Below are positions 22,669 to 30,652 of a stretch of DNA of 64,000 nt, piece after piece. How positions within the stretch are numbered: position 1 is the stretch's first letter; each line of letters opens with the position of its first letter. The stretch spans positions 5,605,001 through 5,669,000 of the forward strand of contig NZ_VIWT01000001.1 in the NCBI RefSeq assembly GCF_007829815.1, read 5' to 3'. The DNA is from Kitasatospora viridis (lineage in GTDB: Bacteria > Actinomycetota > Actinomycetes > Streptomycetales > Streptomycetaceae). The notes under the pieces are model-generated. The model did not search any database. It was not told the DNA's origin and saw only the letters and a program-made list of their open reading frames with translations. Made by a program: the position numbers and the translations under genes.

Positions 22669-24171
22669 ATGGGGGAGAAGGTCACCACGACCCGGGCGGA
22701 GCTGTCGGACCGGCAGCAGTACCGCCGAAAACTGCAGTCCTGTCAGGAGGCCCTGGAACGGATGCTGCGAGACGGCCGGTTCGACCGGCCGCGGGCCGTG
22801 CTCGGCCTGGAGATCGAGCTCAACCTGGCGGACGACCAGGGGCTGCCGCTGATGAGCAACCAGCAGGTGCTGGAGTCGATCGGCTCGGCCGACTTCCAGA
22901 CCGAGCTGGGCCGGTTCAACATCGAGGTCAACATCGCCCCGCACGCACTCAGCGGCCACGTCTTCGAGGAGCTGCGCGAGGAGCTGGACACCGGCCTGCG
23001 CTACGCCGACCGGCGGGCCGCCGAGGCCGGCGCCCGGATCATCATGGTCGGCGTGCTGCCCACCCTGGACGTGCGGCACACCGGGCTGGACGCGATGAGT
23101 CCGGTCAACCGCTACAGCCTGCTCAGCGACCAGATCCTGGCCGCCCGCGGCGAGGACATCAGGCTGGACATCGAGGGGGTCGAGCACCTCCAGCTGGACT
23201 CGGTCAGCATGGTCGCCGAGGCCGCCGCCACCTCGCTCCAACTGCACCTCCAGGTCACCCCCGACCGGTTCGCCCCGGTCTGGAACGCCGCCCAGGCGAT
23301 CGCCGCGGTCCAGGTCGGGCTAGGCGCCAACTCGCCGTTCCTGTTCGGCCGGGAGCTGTGGCGGGAGACCCGCCCGGTGCTCTTCCAGCAGGCCTGCGAC
23401 ACCCGCTCGGCCGAGCTGAAGGCCCAGGGCGTGCGCCCGATCACCTGGTTCGGCGAGCGCTGGGTGGACTCGGTGGAGCAGCTCTTCGAGGAGAACCTGC
23501 GGTACTTCCCGCCGCTGCTGCCGATCTGCGACGACGAGGACCCGGCCAAGGTGCTGGCCTCCGGCGGCATCCCGCGGCTGTTCGAGATGAAGCTGCACAA
23601 CGGCACCATCTACCGCTGGAACCGCCCGATCTACGACGTCTCCGACGGGGTGCCGCACCTGCGGGTGGAGAACCGCTGCCTGCCGGCCGGCCCGACGGTG
23701 GTCGACACGCTGGCCAACGCCGCCTTCTACTACGGCCTGGTCCGGGTGCTGGCCGAGCAGTCGCGCCCGGTCTGGTCCCGGCTGCCGTTCGCCGCCGCCG
23801 ACCAGAACTTCCAGGACGCCGCCCGCCACGGCATCGACGCCGTGCTGCGCTGGCCGAGGCCGGGCCGCGGGGCCAAGGGGGCGCCGGCCGAGGTGCCGCT
23901 GGTCGACCTGGTGCTCGGCGAGCTGCTGCCGCTGGCCCACCAGGGGTTGGACGAGTGGGGCGTGCAGCCGGCCGACCGGGACCGCTACCTGGGGATCATC
24001 GAGCAGCGCTGCCTGCGCCGCACCAACGGCGCGGCGTGGCAGGCGGCCACCGTGCACCAGCTGCGCGAGCGGTACGGGACGGATCGGGCCACCGCGCTGG
24101 CCACCATGACGCGCCGCTACATGGAGCTGATGCGGGCGGGCGAGCCGGTGCACACCTGGCCGGTGGGCTGA
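22669..24171 (+). CDS. Glutamate-cysteine ligase family protein (GCS2-like)
   Basis: A 500-residue soluble enzyme of the GCS2/YbdK-like carboxylate-amine ligase family: LGLEIELNL (about 44-52), FQTELGRFNIEVN, the LQLHLQV strand, and R-x-ENR near residue 335. Such enzymes join glutamate to an amine with ATP. A role in mycothiol-related or stress metabolism has not been shown. Classic glutathione synthesis is not typical of Streptomyces, so the substrate is open. GGGGGCAACC precedes the ATG. Confidence 0.82.
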   Translation: MGEKVTTTRAELSDRQQYRRKLQSCQEALERMLRDGRFDRPRAVLGLEIELNLADDQGLPLMSNQQVLESIGSADFQTELGRFNIEVNIAPHALSGHVFEELREELDTGLRYADRRAAEAGARIIMVGVLPTLDVRHTGLDAMSPVNRYSLLSDQILAARGEDIRLDIEGVEHLQLDSVSMVAEAAATSLQLHLQVTPDRFAPVWNAAQAIAAVQVGLGANSPFLFGRELWRETRPVLFQQACDTRSAELKAQGVRPITWFGERWVDSVEQLFEENLRYFPPLLPICDDEDPAKVLASGGIPRLFEMKLHNGTIYRWNRPIYDVSDGVPHLRVENRCLPAGPTVVDTLANAAFYYGLVRVLAEQSRPVWSRLPFAAADQNFQDAARHGIDAVLRWPRPGRGAKGAPAEVPLVDLVLGELLPLAHQGLDEWGVQPADRDRYLGIIEQRCLRRTNGAAWQAATVHQLRERYGTDRATALATMTRRYMELMRAGEPVHTWPVG

Positions 24172-24222
24172 CGGTCCGTCGCACCGGGGGGCTCTCAGGG
24201 CCGTGTGACAAGATGATCCGCC

Positions 24223-25026
24223 ATGACGATGGCACCACCCGCCGAGCCCGACCACCTGCTGCCGCCCGGCGACCGGCGGCGCAGGCTGCTGGGTGCCGAA
24301 CTGCTGATCGTGCTGGCGCTCTCGCTGGGCGCCAGCGGGGTCTACGCGTTGATCAGCTTCGTCGACTCGGTCACCCGCAACGTCGCGCTCTCGCACCAGG
24401 ACGCGTCGCTGAACGCCTCCGCCGCGCCCGGGCGGCCCTGGATCGACCTGGCCTACCAGCTCTACTACGTCACCAAGGGCGTGATGCCGGTGGTGCTGGT
24501 CGGCTACCTGCTGGTGCGCGAGGGCAGCTCGCTGCGGGTGCTCGGCTTCGACCTGCGCCGCAAGCTCTCCGACCTCGGGCGCGGCGCGCTGGTCGCGGCG
24601 GTGATCGGCGGCACCGGGCTGGCGCTCTACGTCGGCTCCCGGGCCGCCGGGTTCAACCTGACGGTGGTGCCCTCCGGGCTGCCGGACGTGTGGTGGCGGA
24701 TCCCGGTGCTGGTGCTGTCGGCCTGCCAGAACGCGGTGCTGGAGGAGGTGGTGGTGCTCGGCTACCTGGTCCGCCGGCTGGACCAGCTCGGCTGGTCGCC
24801 GCGGGCCGTGCTGATCACCAGTGCCGTGGTGCGCGGCTCCTACCACCTCTACCAGGGGATCGGCGGGTTCATCGGGAACGTCGTGATGGGCGTGGTCTTC
24901 GTGCTGCTCTACCGGCGCTGGGGGCGGGTGATGCCGATGGTGGCCGCGCACGCGCTGATCGACACCACCGCCTTCGTCGGCTACGTGCTGCTGGTCGGGC
25001 ACGTCGGTTGGCTGCCCAAGCCTTAG
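24223..25026 (+). CDS. CPBP-family intramembrane metalloprotease-like protein
   Basis: A 267-residue protein with six to eight membrane segments. The family glutamate pair is E174-E175, followed by LGYLVRRL; later motifs are YHLYQG and the HALID near the end. In active CPBP (Abi/Rce1-type) proteases the first motif is EExxxR; here the Arg position is Leu, a variant also common in actinobacterial members. The substrate is unknown. It begins 51 bases after the GCS2 gene, so co-transcription is plausible. Confidence 0.8.
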   Translation: MTMAPPAEPDHLLPPGDRRRRLLGAELLIVLALSLGASGVYALISFVDSVTRNVALSHQDASLNASAAPGRPWIDLAYQLYYVTKGVMPVVLVGYLLVREGSSLRVLGFDLRRKLSDLGRGALVAAVIGGTGLALYVGSRAAGFNLTVVPSGLPDVWWRIPVLVLSACQNAVLEEVVVLGYLVRRLDQLGWSPRAVLITSAVVRGSYHLYQGIGGFIGNVVMGVVFVLLYRRWGRVMPMVAAHALIDTTAFVGYVLLVGHVGWLPKP

Positions 25027-25052
25027 CCCAAGCCTTAGGGCCCAAGCCTTAG
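25015..25052 (+). repeat. Three copies of CCCAAGCCTTAG over the stop codon
   Basis: Direct repeats at 25015-25026, 25027-25038 and 25041-25052. The first contains the stop of the CPBP gene, and each copy carries an in-frame or near-frame TAG. They look like a slippage duplication of the gene end. Confidence 0.9.
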
Positions 25053-25083
25053 GACCCAGGCCCGGACCGCGCCCGGACCGGGC

Positions 25084-25884
25084 TCACGGCGTGGCGAGCA
25101 GGGTGCCGGTCAGCACGCTGACGGCGTGTCCGGCCACGGCCACCCGGTCGCCGGCCAGCTCGCACTCGACCAGGCCGCCGCGCGGCGAGGCCTGGTAGCC
25201 GGTGAGGGCGGTGCGGCCGAGCCGCTCGGCCCAGAACGGGGCGAGCGCGGTGTGCGCGCTGCCGGTCACCGGGTCCTCGGGGATCCCGATGGTCGGCGCG
25301 AAGAACCGGGAGACGAAGTCGTAGCCGCTCGCCGGGTCCTCGGCGGGCGCGGTGACCGCGACCTCGCGGGTCAGCGCGGCCAGGTCCGGGGCGAGCGCGC
25401 GCACCGCGTGCTCGCTGCCGAGCTCGGCGACCAGGATGTCGAGCTCGCCGGTCTCCCGGCAGCCGAGCACCGGGCTGCCGAGCGCCTCGGCCAGGCCCTC
25501 GGGGACCTCGGTGGGGGTGAGCGCGGCGGTCGGCAGGTCGAGGGCGATCCGGCCGTCGGGGCGGGGTTCGGCGGTGAGCACGCCGCTGAGCGTGTGGAAC
25601 CGCACCGGTTCGGCGCCCACCAGCCCCTGCTCGCGCAGCGCGTGGGCGGTGGCCAGCGTGGCGTGGCCGCAGAGCCGCACCTCGGTGACCGGGGTGAACC
25701 AGCGCAGCCCCCACTCGCCGTCGGGCAGCGGCCGGACGAACGCGGTCTCGGAGAGGTTCAGCTCCCGGGCGACCCGGCGCAGCCACTCCTCGGCGGGCCA
25801 GTCGCCGGCCGGGAGCGGGCAGACGGCGGCGGGGTTCCCGGCGAACGGGCGGTCGGTGAACGCGTCGATGACGGTGATCTGCAT
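25084..25884 (-). CDS. PhzF-family isomerase
   Basis: A 266-residue protein with the diaminopimelate-epimerase-like double fold. Visible motifs: VIDAFTDRPFAGNPAAV at the start, catalytic E46 in LSETAF, GHATLATAH, and DPVTGSAH in the second half. Family members isomerise or epimerise small metabolites; the substrate is not known here. The ATG at 25884 begins directly with the conserved strand. Confidence 0.88.
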   Translation of the reverse strand: MQITVIDAFTDRPFAGNPAAVCPLPAGDWPAEEWLRRVARELNLSETAFVRPLPDGEWGLRWFTPVTEVRLCGHATLATAHALREQGLVGAEPVRFHTLSGVLTAEPRPDGRIALDLPTAALTPTEVPEGLAEALGSPVLGCRETGELDILVAELGSEHAVRALAPDLAALTREVAVTAPAEDPASGYDFVSRFFAPTIGIPEDPVTGSAHTALAPFWAERLGRTALTGYQASPRGGLVECELAGDRVAVAGHAVSVLTGTLLATP

Positions 25885-25948
25885 GGCCCGAGGGTACGGA
25901 TCGTCAGGTCGGCGGGCCCAGGGCCAATTCGGCATCAGTGGCCTGCTC

Positions 25949-26029
25949 GGGACGCGCGGCTGCCGGTGCCCGCCCGGGACACGCGGCCGCTGCTGCCCGC
26001 CCGGGACGCGCGGGTGCCCGGCGGCACGG
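25949..26029. repeat. 27-base tandem repeats in an intergenic gap
   Basis: Two clear copies (25949-25975, 25976-26002) and a partial third (from 26003) of a unit beginning GGGAC(G/A)CGCGG and ending GCCCGCCC. The gap 25885-26056 has no other content; it separates two minus-strand genes. Confidence 0.75.
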
Positions 26030-26056
26030 GGGCCTGCCGGGCACCGTGACGCCGGG

Positions 26057-26245
26057 TCAGGCCGGGGCGCCGGCCTCCTGCAGCTTGGCGTAGGGCGCGA
26101 GCTTGCGCAGCGATTCGATGTTCTTCAGCAGGTCCTCGCGGGTCTCGTGCGCGTCGCCGATCACGACCACCGATCCGTTGCTCGCCTTGAGCCGGAACCG
26201 GTACATGCCGCCCTCGTCGGTGTAGAGCTCGAACTTGCCTGCCAT
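26057..26245 (-). CDS. DUF1508 (YegP-like) small protein
   Basis: A 62-residue protein with one DUF1508 repeat: KFELYTDEGGMYRFRLKASNG, key residues F-E-L-Y, Y/W-R-F-R-L-K and N-G. The ending (ENIESLRKLAPYA-like) is also typical. YegP proteins usually carry two repeats; single-repeat forms are frequent in actinobacteria. The function is unknown. GGAGGAAAGG lies before the ATG. Confidence 0.85.
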   Translation of the reverse strand: MAGKFELYTDEGGMYRFRLKASNGSVVVIGDAHETREDLLKNIESLRKLAPYAKLQEAGAPA

Positions 26246-26353
26246 CGCAGTTGACGCCTTTCCTCCGGTTGACCCCCTGTCAGGAAACGTAGGGCCAAAC
26301 CTCTTGGGGCGCAGGCCAGATGAGCCAGCCGAGTGGCGGGGATCCGTCGGGCC

Positions 26354-26821
26354 CTACGGCTGGAGCCGCCACTCGACCTCGGCCCGGTCGCCGTGGGCGA
26401 CCCGCAGCAGGGCCTCGGCCAGCACGTGCGCCTCGTCCTCGGTGAGGTAGGTGGAGAAGTGCCGGTGGATGCTGCGCATGTACACCGGTGCGGTGTCGCG
26501 CAGGGCCTGGGTGCCCTGGTCGGTGATGCTCGCCCAGTTCACCCGCTTGTCGGTGGCGTCCTGCTGCTTGCGGACCAGGCCGACCCGGGCCATCTCGTCG
26601 ACCAGTCGGCTGACCCGGGTGCGGCTGAGCAGGACCCGGTCGGAGAGCTCCTGCATGCGCAGGCCGTCGGGCCCCCCGGCGCGGAGTTCGAGGAGCACGT
26701 CGTACCAGGTGAGGGGGACGGTCCCGGCTCGCTGCACGTCCGCCTCGATGGCGCGGACGGCCGCGTTGTGCGCCATCAGCAGGGCCCGCCAGGCATCGAG
26801 GCTCGTATCACCATTGCTCAC
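26354..26821 (-). CDS. MarR-family regulator
   Basis: A 155-residue winged-helix repressor: TWYDVLLEL, LSDRVLLSRTRVSRLVDEM (recognition helix) and the wing DKRVNWASIT. It is divergent from the rhodanese and YceI genes and most likely represses them and itself through the two identical palindromes in between. In related clusters the signal is oxidative or electrophile stress, but none is proven here. Confidence 0.88.
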   Translation of the reverse strand: MSNGDTSLDAWRALLMAHNAAVRAIEADVQRAGTVPLTWYDVLLELRAGGPDGLRMQELSDRVLLSRTRVSRLVDEMARVGLVRKQQDATDKRVNWASITDQGTQALRDTAPVYMRSIHRHFSTYLTEDEAHVLAEALLRVAHGDRAEVEWRLQP

Positions 26822-26840
26822 GGGCCGAGTCTAACGGCGC

Positions 26841-26884
26841 TTGCGTGCGTCCGCACGCACTTGTTAAAGTGTGTGCGGACGCAC
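26841..26884. promoter_or_regulatory. Paired MarR operators over the divergent promoter
   Basis: Two palindromes, GTGCGTCCGCAC (26845-26856) and GTGCGGACGCAC (26873-26884), are exact reverse complements of each other with centres 28 bases apart. A promoter for the rhodanese gene, TTGCGT (26841-26846) and TAAAGT (26865-26870), has the first palindrome in its spacer and the second at the start point. This layout fits repression by the adjacent MarR protein. Confidence 0.75.
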
Positions 26885-26930
26885 GGTATTGACCTGATGG
26901 AGCGTCACCGACCCAGAGGAGGGGATCCCC

Positions 26931-27263
26931 ATGGCCGAGATCATCGGGCGCGAAGAGGTTCGCAAGCGGATCGAGAACGGCGCCACCGTGCTGGAGGCGC
27001 TGCCCGCGCAGTACTTCGAGGACAAGCACCTGCCCGGTGCGCACTGCTTCCCGCTGGACGACGTGGACCGGCTGGCCGGCACGCTGCTGACCGACAAGGA
27101 CGCCGACATCATCGTCTACTGCAGCGACAGCACCTGTCCCAACTCCGGCATCGCGGCCGACCGCCTGGTGGAGCTGGGCTACACCAACGTGCACAAGTAC
27201 GAGGACGGCAAGAAGGACTGGGTCGAGGCCGGCCTGCCGACCGAGTCGGGCCCGCGCGCCTGA
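26931..27263 (+). CDS. Rhodanese-domain protein
   Basis: A 110-residue single rhodanese domain: FEDKHLPGAHCFPLDDV in the first half and IVYCSDSTCPNS with the active-site Cys loop near residue 64. Such proteins carry sulfane sulfur or relay redox signals. AGGAGGGGAT-type site before the ATG. It is the first gene of the MarR-controlled pair and is followed 47 bases later by the YceI gene. Confidence 0.88.
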   Translation: MAEIIGREEVRKRIENGATVLEALPAQYFEDKHLPGAHCFPLDDVDRLAGTLLTDKDADIIVYCSDSTCPNSGIAADRLVELGYTNVHKYEDGKKDWVEAGLPTESGPRA

Positions 27264-27310
27264 GCTCCCGTCCGTCCGACAGCGGTACCCGACAAGAAGG
27301 GCCAGTTGCC

Positions 27311-27886
27311 ATGAGTAGCGCCTCTGCACCCACCCGCTCGGTCGGCGGCGTCGAGCTGCCGGCCGCCGGCACCTGGAAGCTGGACCCCGGCCACGCCGAG
27401 GTCGGCTTCGTGGGCCGGCACTTCATGCTCACCAAGATCCGCGGCCGGTTCACCTCGGTGGAGGCCACCGTCGAGATCGGCGAGCGCCCGGAGGACAGCA
27501 AGGTCACCGCGGTGATCGACGTCACCAGCCTGGCGACCGGTGACCAGGCCCGGGACGAGCACATCAAGTCCGCCGACTTCTTCGACGCGGAGAAGTTCCC
27601 CCAGGCCACCTTCAAGTCCACCTCGGTGACCTGGGACGGTGTCGAGGGGAAGCTGATCGGCGACCTGACGATCAAGGAGGTGACCCACTCGGTCACGCTC
27701 GACGTCGAGTACCTCGGCTACGCCCGGGACCCGTGGGACAACGACCGGATCGTGTTCTCCGCCAAGGGCAAGATCAACCGTGAGGACTGGGGCCTGACCT
27801 GGAACATGGTCCTGGAGTCCGGCGGCATCCTGGTCTCCAAGGAGATCGAGCTGGTGCTGGACCTGGAGGCCCTGCGGCAGGTCTGA
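27311..27886 (+). CDS. YceI-family lipid/isoprenoid-binding protein
   Basis: A 191-residue YceI-like beta-barrel: GTWKLDPGHAEVGFVGRH at 21-38, the K-x-RGRF loop, then SADFFDAEKFPQATFKS and INREDWGL. The family binds long isoprenoid or fatty chains. There is no signal peptide, so it is cytoplasmic. AGAAGGG precedes the ATG. It is cotranscribed with the rhodanese gene under the MarR operators. Confidence 0.9.
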   Translation: MSSASAPTRSVGGVELPAAGTWKLDPGHAEVGFVGRHFMLTKIRGRFTSVEATVEIGERPEDSKVTAVIDVTSLATGDQARDEHIKSADFFDAEKFPQATFKSTSVTWDGVEGKLIGDLTIKEVTHSVTLDVEYLGYARDPWDNDRIVFSAKGKINREDWGLTWNMVLESGGILVSKEIELVLDLEALRQV

Positions 27887-27929
27887 TCGGCCGTGGGTGA
27901 GCGGGTCCGGTGCGCCAGTGCCGGGCCCG

Positions 27930-28553
27930 CTACTGCGTGGGCCGGGCGCCGAGCAGGTCCGCGACCAGGCGGACCAGGGTCGGCGTGATGCGGTCGGGGG
28001 AGTGGCCCGAGACGGCGAGCGAGTGCTGGAGATCGGCGCCCAGCGGCGCCAGCAGGGCGTGGGCCACGATCTCCGCGTCGAGCTCCGGGCGGGCCTCGGC
28101 GACCAGCAGCGCGAGGTGGCGCCGCCAGAACTGGTAGGAGCCGACCTGGTAGCGCGCGCTCGGTGCCGCGGTCTCCGACAGCCTGACCAACTCCAGATTG
28201 CGGAAGAGGAGTTCGAGGTAGGCCTGGACGAAGGCGATGATCCGCTGGTCGGCCGGGGCGCCCGGGCCGAGCGGTGGCGGGCCGAACAGGATCCGGGTCT
28301 GCAACTCGCTGTCCTGGGCGTCGAGCAGGGCCGCGGCGAGGTTGGCCTTGCTGCCGAACCGGCGGAACAGCGTGCCCTTGCCGACGCCCGCCGCCGCGGC
28401 GATCGCGTCCAGCGACACCCCGTCCACTCCGTGCTCGCCGAACAGCCGGGCGGCCGCGTCGAGGATCCGGACCCGGTTGCGCGAGGCGTCCGCCCGTTCC
28501 TTCGGCGGGCTCCGGCGGATCTCGATCAGGTCCAGTTCGGCGGAGTCGCTCAT
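27930..28553 (-). CDS. TetR-family regulator
   Basis: A 207-residue regulator with a TetR DNA-binding domain (about 25-72): RILDAAARLFGEHG, VSLDAIAAAAGVGKGTLFRRF. The C-terminal ligand domain is of the SbtR-like kind. It is transcribed away from the nitroimidazole-type operon across a 399-base gap, so it is a candidate regulator of that operon, of itself, or of the YceI pair. Confidence 0.88.
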   Translation of the reverse strand: MSDSAELDLIEIRRSPPKERADASRNRVRILDAAARLFGEHGVDGVSLDAIAAAAGVGKGTLFRRFGSKANLAAALLDAQDSELQTRILFGPPPLGPGAPADQRIIAFVQAYLELLFRNLELVRLSETAAPSARYQVGSYQFWRRHLALLVAEARPELDAEIVAHALLAPLGADLQHSLAVSGHSPDRITPTLVRLVADLLGARPTQ

Positions 28554-28727
28554 GTGTCGCTCCCGTTGACGTCACGGATCCGACTCGGCACGGGTTCGCT
28601 GAGACCTTGGTCCTGGGTTGTCGGTTGGGGAGATGGTACGTGAGCTGATGTCCGTTTCGCCGCCGGCGGCGGAGCACAGACAGAAGGGATATTGGCTCAC
28701 GCATCGCCCCTGAGCATGGCTCAATTC

Positions 28728-28757
28728 TTGTTCACGTCCGGGAGCGTATGCCATAGT
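28728..28757 (+). promoter_or_regulatory. Predicted promoter of the roh-like operon
   Basis: TTGTTC (28728-28733), an 18-base spacer and CATAGT (28752-28757). Start of transcription is expected near 28764, giving a leader of about 190 bases. The local base composition is clearly less GC-rich than the surroundings. Confidence 0.5.
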
Positions 28758-28763
28758 CGCGCT

Positions 28764-28781
28764 ACCGGACTGTAGTCCGGT
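28764..28781. promoter_or_regulatory. Palindromic operator at the roh-like operon start point
   Basis: Perfect palindrome ACCGGACT-GT-AGTCCGGT placed at the predicted +1. Its form and place suggest a repressor site, perhaps for one of the nearby TetR proteins. Confidence 0.6.
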
Positions 28782-28822
28782 TACAGGTGGGTCCACTGCG
28801 ACAACCACGTTCAGCCAATCCC

Positions 28823-28861
28823 CGAACCCCACTCGCCCCGAGCCGATCCGAGTGGGGTTCG
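28823..28861 (+). promoter_or_regulatory. Hairpin in the leader of the roh-like operon
   Basis: Perfect 13-bp stem (28823-28835 with 28849-28861) with a 13-base loop, about 90 bases before the first start codon. It looks like an intrinsic terminator without a T-run; it may act as an attenuator. The rest of 28554-28952 contains no gene. Confidence 0.55.
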
Positions 28862-28952
28862 CCCTGCGCCAAATCATGTCCTTCCCCGCACGCCGGGCCG
28901 GCGTGCGCCCGATACGGAGGTCACCACAGACCTGTGGGTGACTGGAGGCAGC

Positions 28953-30146
28953 ATGAACGAGCACCAGGACGACGACAGAACCACCCTCGACCCGGTCGGT
29001 CTGCTCGACCTGACCCAGCATGAGATCCAAGCGCTGAAGTCCCGCTACAACCTCGCCGACGCCCACACGCACCAGCGCCAGTCCGAGCGCCAGCGGCAGA
29101 TCGTCTCCCGCCTCTCCGACCTCTGGTACGAGGCGGAGGAGGGCCTGCAGGCCGGCTACGAGCAGAAGTTCATCGAGGCCTTCTTCCGCCTGCACCGCCA
29201 GCCGACCGCACTGGCGAAGAACAAGACGCTGCTGTCGTACGCCGCCTCCATCTCCACCATGGTGGCGGGCATGTTCCTCAAGCAGCAGCGGATGGCGGTC
29301 ACCCTCGTCGAGCCCTGCTTCGACAACCTGCACGACGTGCTGGCCAACCTGGGGGTGGCGACCTACCCGCTGGACGAGGTCGCGCTGCACGACCCGGACC
29401 GGATCTACGCCGAGCTCAAGCGCCGGGTGAAGACCGACGCGCTGTTCCTGGTCGACCCGAACAACCCGACCGGCTTCACGCTGCTGCAGTACGGCCGGCG
29501 CGGCTTCGAGGAGGTCGTCCGGTACTGCAAGGACCACGACAAGCTGCTGCTGATCGACTTCTGCTTCGCCTCCTTCACGCTCGACGACCCCGAGTTGGCC
29601 CGCTTCGACATCTACGAGCTGCTGGAGAGCTCCGGTGTCTCGTACCTGGCGATCGAGGACACCGGCAAGACCTGGCCGGTGCAGGACGCCAAGGCCGCGA
29701 TGATCACCGCCAGCGACGACATCGCCGAGACGGTCTACAACATCCACACCAGCGTGCTGCTGAACGTCTCGCCGTTCGTGCTCAACATGCTCGCCGAGTA
29801 CGTGGACGACGCCCGCGAGGAGGGCATGCGCTCGGTCCGCGACGTGCTGGAGCGCAACCGCGAGACGGCGCGCAAGGCGCTGGACGGCTCGATCCTGGAG
29901 TACCAGGAGCCGGTCGCCAAGGTCAGCGTGGCCTGGTTCCGGGTCGACCACCCCGAGCTGTCCGCCACCGAACTGCAGAAGCTGCTGTACGCCCAGGGCG
30001 TCTACGTGCTGCCCGGCCGGTACTTCTACTGGAACGAGCCCGGCAAGGGCGACTCCTACGTCCGGATCGCGCTGGCCCGCGACCCGCAGATGTTCGCCGA
30101 CGCGATGGCCCTCACCCGCCAACTGCTCGACGGCCATGCGGGCTGA
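28953..30146 (+). CDS. rohP: PLP-dependent L-arginine oxidase/hydroxylase (RohP/MppP type)
   Basis: A 397-residue fold-type I PLP enzyme. It shares the special features of the arginine oxidases MppP, RohP and Ind4 rather than ordinary aminotransferases: the N-terminal YNLADAHTHQ segment (32-41), VEPCFDNLHDVL (119-130), DPNNPTG (168-174), PLP-ring partner D202, PLP lysine K239 in IEDTGKTWP, and FYWNEPGKGDSYVRIAL near the end. RohP uses O2 to turn L-arginine into 4-hydroxy-2-ketoarginine, the first step to azomycin. GGAGG precedes ATG 28953. The gene end overlaps the next gene by 11 bases. The family is strongly supported; the product is inferred from the neighbours. Confidence 0.82.
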   Translation: MNEHQDDDRTTLDPVGLLDLTQHEIQALKSRYNLADAHTHQRQSERQRQIVSRLSDLWYEAEEGLQAGYEQKFIEAFFRLHRQPTALAKNKTLLSYAASISTMVAGMFLKQQRMAVTLVEPCFDNLHDVLANLGVATYPLDEVALHDPDRIYAELKRRVKTDALFLVDPNNPTGFTLLQYGRRGFEEVVRYCKDHDKLLLIDFCFASFTLDDPELARFDIYELLESSGVSYLAIEDTGKTWPVQDAKAAMITASDDIAETVYNIHTSVLLNVSPFVLNMLAEYVDDAREEGMRSVRDVLERNRETARKALDGSILEYQEPVAKVSVAWFRVDHPELSATELQKLLYAQGVYVLPGRYFYWNEPGKGDSYVRIALARDPQMFADAMALTRQLLDGHAG

Positions 30147-30633
30147 GCAGTCCGGGGCGGAGTTCGTGGACGCGGCGCTGTTCCTCGGGATGAACAGCGC
30201 CGACGAGCGGACCCGGATCGCCTGCAAGTCGTACTTCGCGGCCCGGCTGACCGGGCGGGTCACCATGAGCCTGGAGCAGGTCGGCCGCTGCGACGACCTG
30301 GTCTGGCGGTTCCCGCGCCAAGTGCAGGACGCCTACTACCCGTTCATGGACGTGCTGCACACCGACATGGCGATCGACCGGGTGCCGTACGAGGCCGCCG
30401 ACCTGAGCCGGGGGCTGGCGGAGGAGACCGGCCTGCCGATGCACGAGCGGCTGCTGCTCGCGATGGTGCGCAACCGGCGCGGCACCCTGCGCACGGTCAG
30501 CCCCCGCCTGCTCGGCGGCCCGGACGGCCAGGTGCTCGCGCCGCCCGCCGGGCCCGAACTCGCCTTCCCGGAACCCCTGGAGGGCCTGTACCAGCAGTCG
30601 CTGGTGCTCCGACTGCCTGTTGACGCACTGTGA
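30136..30633 (+). CDS. rohQ: Small conserved protein, RohQ-like (candidate cyclodehydratase)
   Basis: A 165-residue protein of no family I can prove. The N-terminal region (FVDAALFLGMNSADERTRIA) faintly recalls a PIN-like fold, followed by SLEQVGRCDDLVW and QDAYYPFMDVLHTDM with conserved-looking acids and aromatic residues. In the azomycin pathway a small protein, RohQ, closes guanidinoacetaldehyde to 2-aminoimidazole. Position between the PLP oxidase and the aldolase, plus translational overlap, makes this the best candidate. The assignment is by context and memory of the pathway, not by a seen catalytic motif. Confidence 0.6.
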   Translation: MRAEQSGAEFVDAALFLGMNSADERTRIACKSYFAARLTGRVTMSLEQVGRCDDLVWRFPRQVQDAYYPFMDVLHTDMAIDRVPYEAADLSRGLAEETGLPMHERLLLAMVRNRRGTLRTVSPRLLGGPDGQVLAPPAGPELAFPEPLEGLYQQSLVLRLPVDAL

Positions 30634-30652
30634 CCGGAACTGAGGTGAGGAC

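Noticed and set aside
22788..25052. Long plus- and minus-strand alternative frames over the GCS2 and CPBP genes
   Set aside because: They lack domains and ribosome sites and overlap clear genes in another frame.
25949..26029. An IS end or attachment site at the 27-base repeats
   Set aside because: No transposase or integrase, terminal inverted repeats or tRNA are nearby.
28953..30146. Reading the PLP gene as a housekeeping aspartate or histidinol-phosphate aminotransferase
   Set aside because: The N-terminal segment, the DTGK lysine motif and the C-terminal FYWNEP motif fit arginine oxidases better, and the neighbours form one pathway.
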